Below are positions 54,186 through 63,018 of a stretch of 64,000 nt of DNA, in pieces. The notes under the pieces were generated by a model. It had not been told where the DNA came from. It was given only the letters and a program-made list of their open reading frames with translations, and ran no database searches. The translations under genes were made by a program, and so were the position numbers. Numbering within the stretch: position 1 is the first letter of the stretch; each line of letters begins with the position of its first letter. Source of the stretch: CAHJWH01 sp965198905. Its GTDB lineage: Bacteria > Pseudomonadota > Alphaproteobacteria > Caulobacterales > Caulobacteraceae. The stretch lies in contig OZ240678.1 of the NCBI GenBank assembly GCA_965198905.1, positions 2,232,001 through 2,296,000 on the forward strand. The letters are read 5' to 3'.

Positions 54186-55734
54186 CGACTTCCAGCGGTT
54201 CGGGCGCATGGCGGCGGATGGGACGCCCGACGTCCGAGCGCCGCGCGCTCAGCGCCTGCGCCGTCAGCATCGCCGCCGCCAGCGGCAACACCCAGATGCA
54301 GCGCGCTTGGTAGCGGCCGTAGAGGTCGGACAGCACCCCGCACGCCAGCGTATTGGCGAGCACTCCAGCGACGGCCAGTAGGGCGAAACGGGCGAGTTCC
54401 GGTCGGGCTTTGCGGCTGAGCAGACTCCAACCGATCAGGCCCAGCGACAGCCAGATCACCACCGCCTGCTCCGCCCACAGGGTTGCGATCGGCCAGCCGC
54501 GACGCGCGGCGAGGCTGGTCTCAAGCCTCGCGCGATGGCCCGGCGGCAGGTCGGCGCGGAGCGATGCAAGCACGTTGGGCTTGTAGTCGAAGTCGTCCAG
54601 GTCGGTCTGTACCAGCTGCAGCGCCACGTTTCGGGCTGAGGCCTGCACCTGCAGCCAAGGATGAGCGAGGGTGGACACCACGGCGAAGCGGCCCTGTTCG
54701 GTGGCGAGCGCCCGGCGCTGGACCGGCGTAGCGACGGCAAAGACCCCCGTGTGTGGGTTCTCGTCCCAAAGGAAACCGTCGGTATCAGTTCCTGCCAGCC
54801 GGTCGGCGAAGGCGCACACCGCAAAGGGATGATCCTTGCAGTGCTCGCGCACGTAAAGCCGGCCGGGGCCGTCGGCCACGACTCGAGCGGTCAGGAAAGG
54901 CGGTGTGATCGGCGGCGCGCCGACCGAACGCTTCACCATGGTGGAGAACAGCAGGGCGCCCGCGACCGCACAGGCGATGGCCAGAGCGCCGACCGCCAGG
55001 GCGGGACGGGGATCGGGCGTGAAGGCCTGCCCACCTGACGGTCGAAGGCGTGAGATCGCCCAGAGCCCGAGCCCGGCCGCCATCAAGCCCGCTATGATCA
55101 GCAGGTGGGAGTTGTGCGCCATGGCTGCGAACACCGTCATGGCCGTCAGCGCCGCAACGTCGAGCCGCGTCAACCGCTTCGGCAAGGCGAACAGCAGCGC
55201 CAGCGCCCCGATCGCCACGCCGGACCAGATGTCGGGCATCAGGTCTGCCACGAAGAAGGGGGCAGGCGTCGCCAGGGCCAGCAACGCCATGGCCGCCGCA
55301 TAAGGAAGCAGGCCAAGCTGTCCACCGGCTCTCAGCGTCATCTCCGCCAGCCAGGCGACCGCCAGCCCCTGCACGAACACCGTCAGCCAGAACCCGCCGG
55401 TCAGCTGGCCCATATAGGCCAGGGCCCCGTAGTAGATCGAGCGGCCGGCCAGCACCTCGTTGTCATCGTAGGAGTGCTTGGTGCCCTGGGCGGATTTGGC
55501 GGCCGCGACGTGGGCGCCCGGCGGTTCCTGATGCGCCCAAGGCGAGGCGAAGCTGGCGCCGAGCAGCTTGACCACCGCAATGTCGGGTCCACGGACATAG
55601 GCCGAGGTATCCGGCGTGAAGAAGGGCTGACCGTTCACCAGCGCCGTCCACATCATCGTCACGGCCGCCAGCAGCACCGCGCAGCCCCGCAGCCAAGGCG
55701 GTGGGTCGTGGATCGTGGATGCGCGTGCGGACAC
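54175..55734 (-). CDS. Polytopic membrane protein, hypothetical
   Basis: A 519-residue protein with about ten hydrophobic helices and one hydrophilic extracytoplasmic region (about residues 275-400, with FADRLAGTDTDGFLWDENPH). The early FTPDTSAYVRGPDI motif after TM1 recalls GT-C type or dolichyl-mannosyltransferase-like proteins with an acidic loop, but the assignment is weak. The stop codon lies inside a REP-like repeat, so the original C-terminus may differ. It is divergent from gap. Confidence 0.7.
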   Translation of the reverse strand: MSARASTIHDPPPWLRGCAVLLAAVTMMWTALVNGQPFFTPDTSAYVRGPDIAVVKLLGASFASPWAHQEPPGAHVAAAKSAQGTKHSYDDNEVLAGRSIYYGALAYMGQLTGGFWLTVFVQGLAVAWLAEMTLRAGGQLGLLPYAAAMALLALATPAPFFVADLMPDIWSGVAIGALALLFALPKRLTRLDVAALTAMTVFAAMAHNSHLLIIAGLMAAGLGLWAISRLRPSGGQAFTPDPRPALAVGALAIACAVAGALLFSTMVKRSVGAPPITPPFLTARVVADGPGRLYVREHCKDHPFAVCAFADRLAGTDTDGFLWDENPHTGVFAVATPVQRRALATEQGRFAVVSTLAHPWLQVQASARNVALQLVQTDLDDFDYKPNVLASLRADLPPGHRARLETSLAARRGWPIATLWAEQAVVIWLSLGLIGWSLLSRKARPELARFALLAVAGVLANTLACGVLSDLYGRYQARCIWVLPLAAAMLTAQALSARRSDVGRPIRRHAPEPLEVASS

Positions 55735-55886
55735 GGTCGGCCTCCTGCTCAGGCCGGGTCATAGCCTGCAGGCGGCTAAGAAACGGTTGGCGGGGTTGAC
55801 TCGCCCCCCCCCACCCGCAAAACCGCAGGCCACAAAAGGCCCTGGCGTCAAGCCGGGCGCAAAATCTTTCGGAGCACTCCCCACCC

Positions 55887-56894
55887 ATGGCCATCCGCGT
55901 CGCCATCAACGGCTTTGGTCGCATCGGCCGTCTCGTGCTGCGCTCGCTGGCCGAGCACAAGCGCACTGACATCGAAGTCGTGGCGATCAACGACCTCGGC
56001 CCGGTCGCCACCAACGCTCACCTGTTGAAGTACGACAGCACCCACCGGCGTTTCCCGGGCGAGGTGACGCATGGCGAGGACTGGATGGACGTAGGCTTCG
56101 GGCGGATCAAGGCCACCGCGATCCGCAACCCGGCCGAGCTGCCGCACAAGGCGCTGGGCGTCGACATCGCCTTCGAGTGCACCGGCATCTTCACCGCCCG
56201 GGACAAGGCGGCCGCCCACCTGGAGGCCGGCGCCAAGCGGGTGCTGATCTCGGCCCCCGGCGACGGGGCCGACAAGACCATCGTCATGGGCGTGAACGAC
56301 CATGAACTGACGGCGGAAGACCTGGTGGTCTCCAACGGCTCCTGCACCACCAACGCGCTGGCGCCGGTGGCCAAGGTGCTGCTCGACCTCTGCGGGATCG
56401 AGCGGGGCTACATGACCACCATCCACAGCTACACCAACGACCAGCCCTCGCTGGACCAAATCCACAAGGACCTCTACCGCGCGCGCACCGCCGCCCAGAA
56501 CATGATCCCCACCTCCACCGGCGCGGCCAAGGCGCTGGGCTTGGTGCTTCCCCAACTGAAGGGCAAGCTGGACGGCGCTTCGGTCCGGGTGCCGACGCCC
56601 GACGTCAGCGTGATCGACTTCAAGGTCGTGCCGTCGCGCGACGTGACCAAGGACGAGATCAACGACGCCATGCGCGCGGCCGCCGAAGGCCCTTTGAAAG
56701 GCATACTGGCCGTGACCGACGAGCCGCTGGTGTCCAGCGACTTCATCCACGACCCCCACTCCTCCACCTTCGCCTGCCCTGAGACCCAGGTGGTCGAGGG
56801 CAAGCTGGCGCGGGTGTTCAGCTGGTACGACAACGAATGGGGCTTCTCCACGCGGATGGCGGACACCGCAATGGCGATGGCCAAGTTCCTTTAG
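55887..56894 (+). CDS. gap: Glyceraldehyde-3-phosphate dehydrogenase, type I
   Basis: A 335-residue glycolytic enzyme that oxidises glyceraldehyde-3-phosphate. NAD binding is shown by INGFGRIGRLVLR and the catalytic Cys153 lies in SNGSCTTNALAP; WYDNEWGFSTRM is the usual C-terminal motif. It opens a gap-small-small-pgk cluster in which each gene follows closely. Confidence 0.97.
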   Translation: MAIRVAINGFGRIGRLVLRSLAEHKRTDIEVVAINDLGPVATNAHLLKYDSTHRRFPGEVTHGEDWMDVGFGRIKATAIRNPAELPHKALGVDIAFECTGIFTARDKAAAHLEAGAKRVLISAPGDGADKTIVMGVNDHELTAEDLVVSNGSCTTNALAPVAKVLLDLCGIERGYMTTIHSYTNDQPSLDQIHKDLYRARTAAQNMIPTSTGAAKALGLVLPQLKGKLDGASVRVPTPDVSVIDFKVVPSRDVTKDEINDAMRAAAEGPLKGILAVTDEPLVSSDFIHDPHSSTFACPETQVVEGKLARVFSWYDNEWGFSTRMADTAMAMAKFL

Positions 56895-56900
56895 GCGGGC

Positions 56901-57155
56901 ATGACCGAGGCAAGGGGCCCGGAGGCGGCCAAGCCGAAGAGGCATTCGGCTTTCGCCCAGGTCATCTTTCGAAAGTTTGGCGAAGCCTTCGACCTTGGAG
57001 GCAAGGCTGTCGTCGGCTTGGCTGGCTTTGGCTCGATGTTCAAAGCGCGCCGCTTCGCAGACGTAGATTGGCCGCATCTCCTGGCGGGCCTCGTCGTTGG
57101 TGGCGCAATCCTGGGGTTGGGAATATATCTTCAAGCCAAGGCCGAGGAGACCTGA
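56901..57155 (+). CDS. Small single-pass membrane protein between gap and pgk
   Basis: An 84-residue protein with a basic, hydrophilic N-terminal part (KPKRHSAFAQVIFRKFG) and one C-terminal helix (HLLAGLVVGGAILGLGIYLQ). It starts six bases after the gap stop, so it is surely on the same transcript. Not recognised. Confidence 0.65.
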   Translation: MTEARGPEAAKPKRHSAFAQVIFRKFGEAFDLGGKAVVGLAGFGSMFKARRFADVDWPHLLAGLVVGGAILGLGIYLQAKAEET

Positions 57156-57157
57156 CC

Positions 57158-57295
57158 ATGTCCGACTCGCTTTTCGCCTTCATCATTTCGCTTGGTGGCC
57201 TGTGCGCCGTGATGGGCGCGGGCGTTCTCTGGATCGTGCCCCGGATCGAAGCGCGTGACCGGCGGCGCGAGCACCAAACCCATCCTGCTGAATAG
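57158..57295 (+). CDS. Second small membrane protein between gap and pgk (45 aa)
   Basis: ATG at 57158 follows a GAGGAGA site and gives a 45-residue product: one helix (FAFIISLGGLCAVMGAGVLWIV) then a charged tail (EARDRRREHQ). It overlaps nothing and lies two bases after the previous stop. The pair resembles a helix-in, helix-out couple that could work together at the membrane. Unknown function. Confidence 0.6.
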   Translation: MSDSLFAFIISLGGLCAVMGAGVLWIVPRIEARDRRREHQTHPAE

Positions 57296-57317
57296 CTTAT
57301 GACTTCCTAGGACACGA

Positions 57318-58511
57318 ATGCCCTTCCAAACTCTCGACCAAGCCGGCGACCTCAAGGGCAAGCGCGTCCTGGTACGCGTTGATCTCAATGTTCCCATGAA
57401 TGAGGGTGCGGTGTCGGACGACACTCGTCTGCGCGCCCTCTTACCCACGGTGGAGGCATTACGGGAGAAGGGCGCGCGGGTGATCCTGCTCGCCCATTTC
57501 GACCGGCCGAAGGGCCAGGTGACGCCGTCCATGAGCCTGAAGCCCGTCGTCGAGCCGCTGGCCCAGGTGCTGAACGCCCCCGTCGCCTTCGCCGCCGACT
57601 GCGTGGGCGCGACGGCCGAACAGGCGGTGGCGGACTTGCACGACGGGGGCGTGCTGCTGCTGGAGAACCTGCGCTTCCATGCGGGCGAGGAGAAGAACGA
57701 CGCGGCGTTCGCCGACCAGCTGGCCAGGCTCGGCGACATCTATGTGGACGACGCTTTCTCCGCGGCTCACCGTGCGCACGCGTCGACGGAGGCGCTGGCC
57801 CATCGCCTTCCGGCCTATGCGGGCGTGTCGATGCAGGGCGAGCTGGAGGCGCTGGAGAAGGCGCTCGGAAATCCCGTGCGTCCGGTCCTGGGAATCGTCG
57901 GCGGCTCCAAGGTCTCCACCAAGATCGACCTGCTGAAGAATTTGGTGGCCCGGCTGGACCGGCTGGCGATCGGCGGCGGTATGGCCAACACCTTCCTCTA
58001 CGCCCAGGACTTCGAGGTCGGCGCCTCCTACTGCGAGAAGGACCTGAAGGCCACTGCGGTTGAGATTATGAAGCTGGCCGAGGACAACAACTGCGAACTG
58101 CTGCTGCCCATGGACGTGGTGGTGAGCGAGCGGCTGGAGCCGAACGCGCCGCACTTCATCCGGGCGCGAGACGCGGTGGACGGCGACGAGCGCATCCTGG
58201 ACGCCGGGCCGCAGACCGTGCAGCGCCTCTGCGCCGCCATGGGCACCTCCGCGACCCTGATCTGGAACGGACCGCTCGGCGTGTTCGAGGTGCCGCCGTT
58301 CGACAAGGCGACGGTGGAAGCCGCGCGCCACGCCGCCGAATTGGTCAAGGCCGGCAAGCTGGTGGCCGTGGCCGGCGGCGGCGACACGGTGGCGGCGCTG
58401 AACCATGCCGGCGTAGTGGCCGACTTCACCTTCGTCTCCACCGCCGGCGGGGCGTTTCTGGAGTGGATGGAGGGCAAGACCCTGCCCGGGGTGAAGGCGC
58501 TGGAGCGCTAG
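57318..58511 (+). CDS. pgk: Phosphoglycerate kinase
   Basis: A 397-residue glycolytic kinase that makes ATP from 1,3-bisphosphoglycerate. RVLVRVDLNVPM is the N-terminal signature, with the substrate-site ENLRFHAGEE and the nucleotide-site GGSKVSTKI and GGGDTVAAL segments. It closes the gap operon. Confidence 0.97.
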   Translation: MPFQTLDQAGDLKGKRVLVRVDLNVPMNEGAVSDDTRLRALLPTVEALREKGARVILLAHFDRPKGQVTPSMSLKPVVEPLAQVLNAPVAFAADCVGATAEQAVADLHDGGVLLLENLRFHAGEEKNDAAFADQLARLGDIYVDDAFSAAHRAHASTEALAHRLPAYAGVSMQGELEALEKALGNPVRPVLGIVGGSKVSTKIDLLKNLVARLDRLAIGGGMANTFLYAQDFEVGASYCEKDLKATAVEIMKLAEDNNCELLLPMDVVVSERLEPNAPHFIRARDAVDGDERILDAGPQTVQRLCAAMGTSATLIWNGPLGVFEVPPFDKATVEAARHAAELVKAGKLVAVAGGGDTVAALNHAGVVADFTFVSTAGGAFLEWMEGKTLPGVKALER

Positions 58512-58516
58512 GCGGT

Positions 58517-59383
58517 CTAGGTCCCCCGCCCGTCCACCAGCTGCAGGCCCCAGCCCAGCTTCACGTTGGCGCCTTGCGCGGTGAACCAGGTGCGCCAGAA
58601 GTCGCGCTGGGCGGGCGTCTGGATCGCCGCCAACTCTGGGCGCCGGACATAGTTGATGCGGACCGCCACGCCCTTCAGGTCCCGCGTCAGCTCGGAGCGG
58701 ACGGCGGCGCTGGGGTCCAGACCCGAGCCGGGTCCGTCGTATTCGGATACCGCGCGACTGTTCTGGGCCATGTCGGAGACGATCACCAGGCGGCGGCCCT
58801 TCACCGTAGGACCGAAATCGGGAGCGTCTACTGCGCTGTCCACCGCCTCGATGATCGGCGAGCGAGGCGCGCTCGGCACGTCGTGCAATCCGTTCAGATA
58901 GCCGTTCAGGGCGTCGCCGACGGTGCGCTTGAACGCGGCTTCGATCATGTCGGGGTTGCTGGCGACGCCGGACACCTCGCCGCCCCGCTGCAGCCGACAG
59001 CGGGAAAAGCTGCCCCCGGCGTCGTCGGGGTCGGCCCGGACGCCCCGCACAGTCAGCTCGCCATGGGGACGCAGGCGCTGGTACTCCGCCAGGATCAGCG
59101 CCTTGACGTAGGCGATCTGGTGCAGGTTGAGCGGGTCGGTCTGGTCGATCAGCACCACGGTGTGCTCGGGCGGAACCTGCTGGCCGGCGATGCAGCCGGT
59201 CTCCCCATCCAGCGGCGGGCTGCGGTTCATGACCGCCAGGGCGCCCACGCTGAGGATCGCCAGAGCGGAGACGGCGAGGATGATCGCCGCGCGTCGCGTC
59301 TGCGCCTGGCGACGAACCTCTGAGGGCCTCGGCCGCCGCGTGGATCGAGCTGCAACCCGTCGTCGGTCACGGACCACCGACAC
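58517..59383 (-). CDS. Hypothetical membrane-anchored protein with an alpha/beta domain
   Basis: A 288-residue protein with an arginine-rich head, one helix near residues 32-52 (AAIILAVSALAILSVGALAVM) and a soluble domain with strand-loop motifs HTVVLIDQTDPLN and RRLVIVSDMAQNS that recall a von Willebrand A or similar alpha/beta sheet, but the MIDAS residues are not clear. GTG start at 59383 overlaps the end of the upstream gene by 17 bases, so the two are translationally linked. No family recognised. Confidence 0.6.
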   Translation of the reverse strand: MSVVRDRRRVAARSTRRPRPSEVRRQAQTRRAAIILAVSALAILSVGALAVMNRSPPLDGETGCIAGQQVPPEHTVVLIDQTDPLNLHQIAYVKALILAEYQRLRPHGELTVRGVRADPDDAGGSFSRCRLQRGGEVSGVASNPDMIEAAFKRTVGDALNGYLNGLHDVPSAPRSPIIEAVDSAVDAPDFGPTVKGRRLVIVSDMAQNSRAVSEYDGPGSGLDPSAAVRSELTRDLKGVAVRINYVRRPELAAIQTPAQRDFWRTWFTAQGANVKLGWGLQLVDGRGT

Positions 59384-61100
59384 GCTCCAGCGGGCCGAAG
59401 GCGTCGGGGTCGCGGGCCCCCATCCCGGCCGTTGCCCGGACTTCCCCCAGAGGGGGAAGATCAGAAGCCGCAGCCGCAGCGCTACCTAGATGCTCCCCCC
59501 CTGGGGGAGCTGTCGCGGAGCGACTGAGGGGGCTCGCAGGCGCCGCCATCTCAGCCGCCGCCGGCGCGCGACGGTTCAGGTTCGCGTCAGCCTCCCGATC
59601 GACGGCGGTCTTCAGGCCGTCGATGCGGGCCTGCAGCCCGTCGGCCGCCTCGATGACATAGGCCTTTAGCCCGGCCAGCGCCGAGAGGTTGGCGGCGTGG
59701 ATGCGGGCGGCGGCTTCGGCGTCGCGGCGGACCTGGGCTTCGGCCCGCTCGGCGTTGGCGCGGCTGGCCTCCAGCTCGGCGGCGGCGGGAACCGCACCGC
59801 CCGAGCCGTGGCGATAGGCGTCAGCCTCCACATCCTGGGCGAAATAGGCGGGCGCAGGGTCGGAGCGGACCTGGGCGTTCTCGTCGCGATAGGCCTTGAT
59901 CAGGGCGCCGCCCTGGCGGACCCACTGCATCTCCACGTCGCGGCCCTCGGCCAGCCGTCGCTGGGCCAGCTCGGCCAGGGCCTGCAGTCGGTCGCGATCC
60001 TGAGTGTGCGGCGCATAGGTCGCCTCAAGCTCGGCCAGCACCTCGTGGCTGGCCTCGACCGCTGCGGCCTTGGCGTCGGCGACGGTGTCCTCGTAGTCGA
60101 GCCGGGCCGTGCGATAGGCGCGGTCGTAGCGGCGGTAGTCCCAGTAACGGTCGGCCATGTCGTCCCAGGCCTCCCGGCTGGCGGCGAGGTGGACCAGCAG
60201 GCCCAGCGCGAACAGGCCCCAGGAGAACAGCGAGGTCAGGCCCAATACGCCGTGCGCCTTGATGTCGGCCAAGGCGTCCACCGCATGGTTGGCCAGGGTC
60301 GCCGTGGTCCCGGTATCCACCGCCTGCTCCGCCACCTGGCGGAAATGGGCGGCGTAGATGTTCCAGAAGAAGGCCAGGGTGATGGCCGCCAGGCTCACCG
60401 CCCAGCCCACCGCCTTCTGCAGCGAAAACCTGTGCCCCACCAGCCGCCAACCGACGCCGCCCCCCACGACGCCGAGCGAGATGTTGATCAAGGAGATCAC
60501 CGCCGCCAGCACCACACCCCCGACCCAGCCCTGTTCGGAAATCCGCCGCAGCAGGAAGGCGTTGGCGAAGCTCTCCAGCACAAAAGCGCCCACCAGGATC
60601 GCGAAGGGCAGCAGGGTCGACTCGCGATAGGCGGCGGCGCGGTGCAGTTCGTGGCGGCGGCGGAAATAGTTCAGGTCGCGCTGGGTCTCCAGCTCCTCCT
60701 CGCGCAGAGCGACAAGGTCGGTGCGGCGTTCGGAGAGCACGTGGCCGATGCGGCTGTCGATCTCGGCGCGCGCGTGCTCGGGCGTCAGTTCCTGGGGCAC
60801 CCGGCGAGCGCCGGCGGCGGCCGCTTCGCCAAGGATCGAGGCGAGGTAGGCGTTGAGGTCGCGCAGGCCCTGGGCGACGCGCCCGAGGATCTGCAGCTCC
60901 TCGCCCGCCGGGACGGCGGCGTGCGTCGGCGGCTGGTTGCGGCGGCCGTCGTCCTGGGCGGTCTCCAGCACTCGCAGCTCGCGCTTCAGCCGGCCGAAGT
61001 CGGCGCGCTGCTCGGCCCCCAGCTCCGGGATCCACAGAGCGCCACCCTCGGCCCGCTCGCCGCGAAGCCGGCCCATCAGGCCCGCGCCGCTCTTCGCCAT
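59367..61100 (-). CDS. Four-helix membrane protein with long coiled coils, hypothetical
   Basis: A 577-residue protein: cytoplasmic helical N-terminal part with coiled coil (residues 30-155), four hydrophobic helices between about 160 and 310, and a second coiled coil (310-520, e.g. ANAERAEAQVRRDAEAAARI). The last 55 residues (about 522-554) are encoded by two intergenic-type palindromes. The architecture resembles membrane motor or channel proteins of the MotA-like or Abi type, without a clear match. It overlaps the following gene, which suggests a two-component membrane complex. Confidence 0.65.
   Translation of the reverse strand: MAKSGAGLMGRLRGERAEGGALWIPELGAEQRADFGRLKRELRVLETAQDDGRRNQPPTHAAVPAGEELQILGRVAQGLRDLNAYLASILGEAAAAGARRVPQELTPEHARAEIDSRIGHVLSERRTDLVALREEELETQRDLNYFRRRHELHRAAAYRESTLLPFAILVGAFVLESFANAFLLRRISEQGWVGGVVLAAVISLINISLGVVGGGVGWRLVGHRFSLQKAVGWAVSLAAITLAFFWNIYAAHFRQVAEQAVDTGTTATLANHAVDALADIKAHGVLGLTSLFSWGLFALGLLVHLAASREAWDDMADRYWDYRRYDRAYRTARLDYEDTVADAKAAAVEASHEVLAELEATYAPHTQDRDRLQALAELAQRRLAEGRDVEMQWVRQGGALIKAYRDENAQVRSDPAPAYFAQDVEADAYRHGSGGAVPAAAELEASRANAERAEAQVRRDAEAAARIHAANLSALAGLKAYVIEAADGLQARIDGLKTAVDREADANLNRRAPAAAEMAAPASPLSRSATAPPGGEHLGSAAAAASDLPPLGEVRATAGMGARDPDAFGPLERVGGP
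59438..59535. repeat. Palindromic repeat element inside a coding end
   Basis: Contains CTTCCCCCAGAGGGGGAAG (59440-59458), a near-perfect GCTCCCCC/GGGGGAGC hairpin (59492-59510) and GTCGC/GCGAC (59512-59524) followed by ACTGAGGGGGCT. This kind of element normally lies between Caulobacterales genes, but here it is read as part of the C-terminus of the 59367-61100 gene. Confidence 0.65.
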
Positions 61101-61223
61101 CTCACGCCATCCTCGAAAGGTCAGGGCTTTCCCCTTACCGCAAAGGTGGGGCGTACGCGCGGCGCGTGCGAGGAGGTTGCGGCGAATTCACCTTGGCGCG
61201 CCTCTCCCTTCCCCTGGAGGGGA

Positions 61224-62228
61224 TTACGCCCGCGGGTGCGCCTTGGCGTAGCTGGCGAGCAGGCCGGCGGCGTCGACGGCGGTGTATTTCTGCGTGGTGG
61301 ACAGGGAGGCGTGGCCCAGCAGCTCCTGGATGGTGCGCAGATCGCCGCCATTGCCCAGGATGTGGGTGGCGAAGCTGTGGCGCAGCGCATGTGGCGTGGC
61401 GCTGTCGGGCAGGCCGAGCCGGCCCCGCAGGCGCGCCATGAGCGCCTGGGCGTAGCGCGCGCCGAGCGGGCCGCCGCGCTTGCCGCGGAACAGGGCGTCG
61501 GCGGGGGCGAGGCCGAACGGCAGCTCCGCGACATAAGCGTCGACCGCCTGCGCCACCGCCGGCAGCACCGGGGCCAGCCGCATCTTGGAGCCCTTGCCCA
61601 CGATGCGCAGGGTGTCGGGCAGAGGCGCGTCGGCGCGGGTCAGCGACAGCGCCTCGGAGATGCGCAGGCCGCATCCGTAGACCAGGGTGAGCAGCGCCGC
61701 ATCCCGGACGGTCTCCCAGGCTTCGCGATCCGCGTCGTCGCCGGCCTCGGTGATCAGACCGCGCGCCTGGTCCTCGTTGACGGGACGAGGCGCAGTCGGC
61801 TTCAGCCGGGGCCCGCGCACCAGCATCACCGCGGCGTTGGCGATCCCCAGCCGCCGGTCGGCGAAGCGGTAGAAGCTGCGGATCGCCGACAGGCGGCGGC
61901 TGAGGGAGCGCGGCGTCAGCGGGCGGACGCCGCTCCGCCGCGCGGCCATGTAGGCGCGCACATCGGCGGCGCTCACCTCGGCCAGCACGGCGCAGGTGGG
62001 CGGCTCGCCGAAGTGGCCCTGCAGGAAGGCGAAGAAGGCGGTGAGGTCCTCGCGATAGGCTTCGAGCGTCAAAGGCGAGGCGCGGCGTTCGTGGGCGAGA
62101 TAGTTGATCCAGGCGTCGAGGGCTTCGGCTGCCGTACTGCGCGCTTCGAGACGGGCGCCTACAGCGCCTTCCTCAGCATGACGGAGGGAGGTGGGGTCCA
62201 CGCCCTTCGTCATCCTGAGGAGCCCCAA
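61224..62228 (-). CDS. xerC: Tyrosine recombinase XerC
   Basis: A recombinase of up to 334 residues that resolves chromosome dimers at dif with XerD. The catalytic residues appear as Arg in GCGLRISEAL, His/Arg in HALRHSF, His in LGHASL and Tyr in TTQKYT. All candidate starts (ATG 62228, ATG 62213, GTG 62201) lie in repeat DNA, so the first 30 residues are not family sequence. DUF484 precedes it as in many proteobacteria. Confidence 0.92.
   Translation of the reverse strand: MGLLRMTKGVDPTSLRHAEEGAVGARLEARSTAAEALDAWINYLAHERRASPLTLEAYREDLTAFFAFLQGHFGEPPTCAVLAEVSAADVRAYMAARRSGVRPLTPRSLSRRLSAIRSFYRFADRRLGIANAAVMLVRGPRLKPTAPRPVNEDQARGLITEAGDDADREAWETVRDAALLTLVYGCGLRISEALSLTRADAPLPDTLRIVGKGSKMRLAPVLPAVAQAVDAYVAELPFGLAPADALFRGKRGGPLGARYAQALMARLRGRLGLPDSATPHALRHSFATHILGNGGDLRTIQELLGHASLSTTQKYTAVDAAGLLASYAKAHPRA
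62140..62187 (-). repeat. Intergenic-type repeat inside the xerC start region, inverted copy
   Basis: On the minus strand it reads GTCATGCTGAGGAAGGCGC, later GTCTCGAAG. It shares the CTGAGGA ... GTCTCGA layout with 62207-62246 in the opposite direction. Confidence 0.55.
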
Positions 62229-62246
62229 AGGGGCGTCTCGATGGAC
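62207..62246 (+). repeat. Intergenic-type repeat, direct copy
   Basis: Carries GTCATCCTGAGGAGCCCC, AAAGGGGC and GTCTCGATGG. It contains both candidate ATG starts of xerC and ends about 20 bases before the stop of the DUF484 gene. Confidence 0.55.
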
Positions 62247-62268
62247 GCACCCCCGCTTCGACGCCGCG

Positions 62269-62940
62269 TCAATGCCGCGGCGGCCATCGCTCGGCCAGAC
62301 GCTCCACCACCTGGCCGACGAAGGCGATCAGTTCCACGCCCATGTCCGTGCAGAACCCTTCCGGGTCGGCGGAGCCGAAGGCCATCAGACCTGCGCGCTT
62401 GGGGTCGAACACCGACAGCCGGATCAGGGCGACGCTCTTGACCCGATCCGCCGCCTCCCCGAAGATTTCGCCGCCGCCGGTGCAGGGGCCGACCGCGCAG
62501 CTCCGTCCCGGCTCGATGACGTAGCCGACCAGTCCCACGGGCAGCGAACGCCAGCCCGGCGGCGCATGCCCCTCCACGCCGATGCTGGCCATCTCCAGGC
62601 CGAAGCGGCGCTGGGCGCCTTCGTGCAGGCGGTAGGCGAGATCGGCGCTGTTGTCGGCGGCGAGCAGGTCGAGCACCAGGTCGTGGGCCTGGCCCTGGGC
62701 TGAGAAGTTGGCTTTGGCGATGGCCTCCATCTCTTCGCGGGCCGAGGTCTCGCGCTCCCGCGCCGCCTCCAGCCGGGCCAGGGCGGCGGGGCCGAATTCC
62801 ACCACGTTGCTGGAATGCGGGCGAAGGCCGAGCGCCTGCAGCAGGTGGGCGTCGTCGCACACCAGCTCGGGGTTCAAAAGGATCAGCGAGCGCGCGTCAG
62901 CCCAGGCGACCGCCGGCTCGATGTTCAGGACTTCGCTCAA
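62269..62940 (-). CDS. DUF484 family protein
   Basis: A 223-residue soluble protein of the DUF484 type, often encoded next to xerC. The N-terminal helical part (FLLLNPELVCDDAHLL-like) is followed by a GAF-like domain with GRSCAVGPC and ALIRLSVFDPKRAGLMAFGSADPEGF. A role as a small-molecule sensor is suggested by the fold only. It lies upstream of xerC with 40 bases of repeat-containing gap. Confidence 0.9.
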   Translation of the reverse strand: MSEVLNIEPAVAWADARSLILLNPELVCDDAHLLQALGLRPHSSNVVEFGPAALARLEAARERETSAREEMEAIAKANFSAQGQAHDLVLDLLAADNSADLAYRLHEGAQRRFGLEMASIGVEGHAPPGWRSLPVGLVGYVIEPGRSCAVGPCTGGGEIFGEAADRVKSVALIRLSVFDPKRAGLMAFGSADPEGFCTDMGVELIAFVGQVVERLAERWPPRH

Positions 62941-62984
62941 AATGACCCCCGCTGGTACTGAGCGGGCATCAGAGCCGATCGGGG

Positions 62985-62999
62985 TTAAAGCCGGTTTAC
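62985..62999. promoter_or_regulatory. Near-consensus CtrA-type box before DUF484-xerC
   Basis: TTAAAGCCGGTTTAC differs from TTAA-N7-TTAA at the last base. It lies 45 bases before the DUF484 start, in a position to control the DUF484-xerC pair or the divergent region. Confidence 0.3.
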
Positions 63000-63018
63000 C
63001 GCTGCGAGAAGACGGGCC

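Noticed and set aside
59697..62441. Plus-strand 914-aa open frame
   Set aside because: Antisense across three genes with recognisable products; shadow frame.
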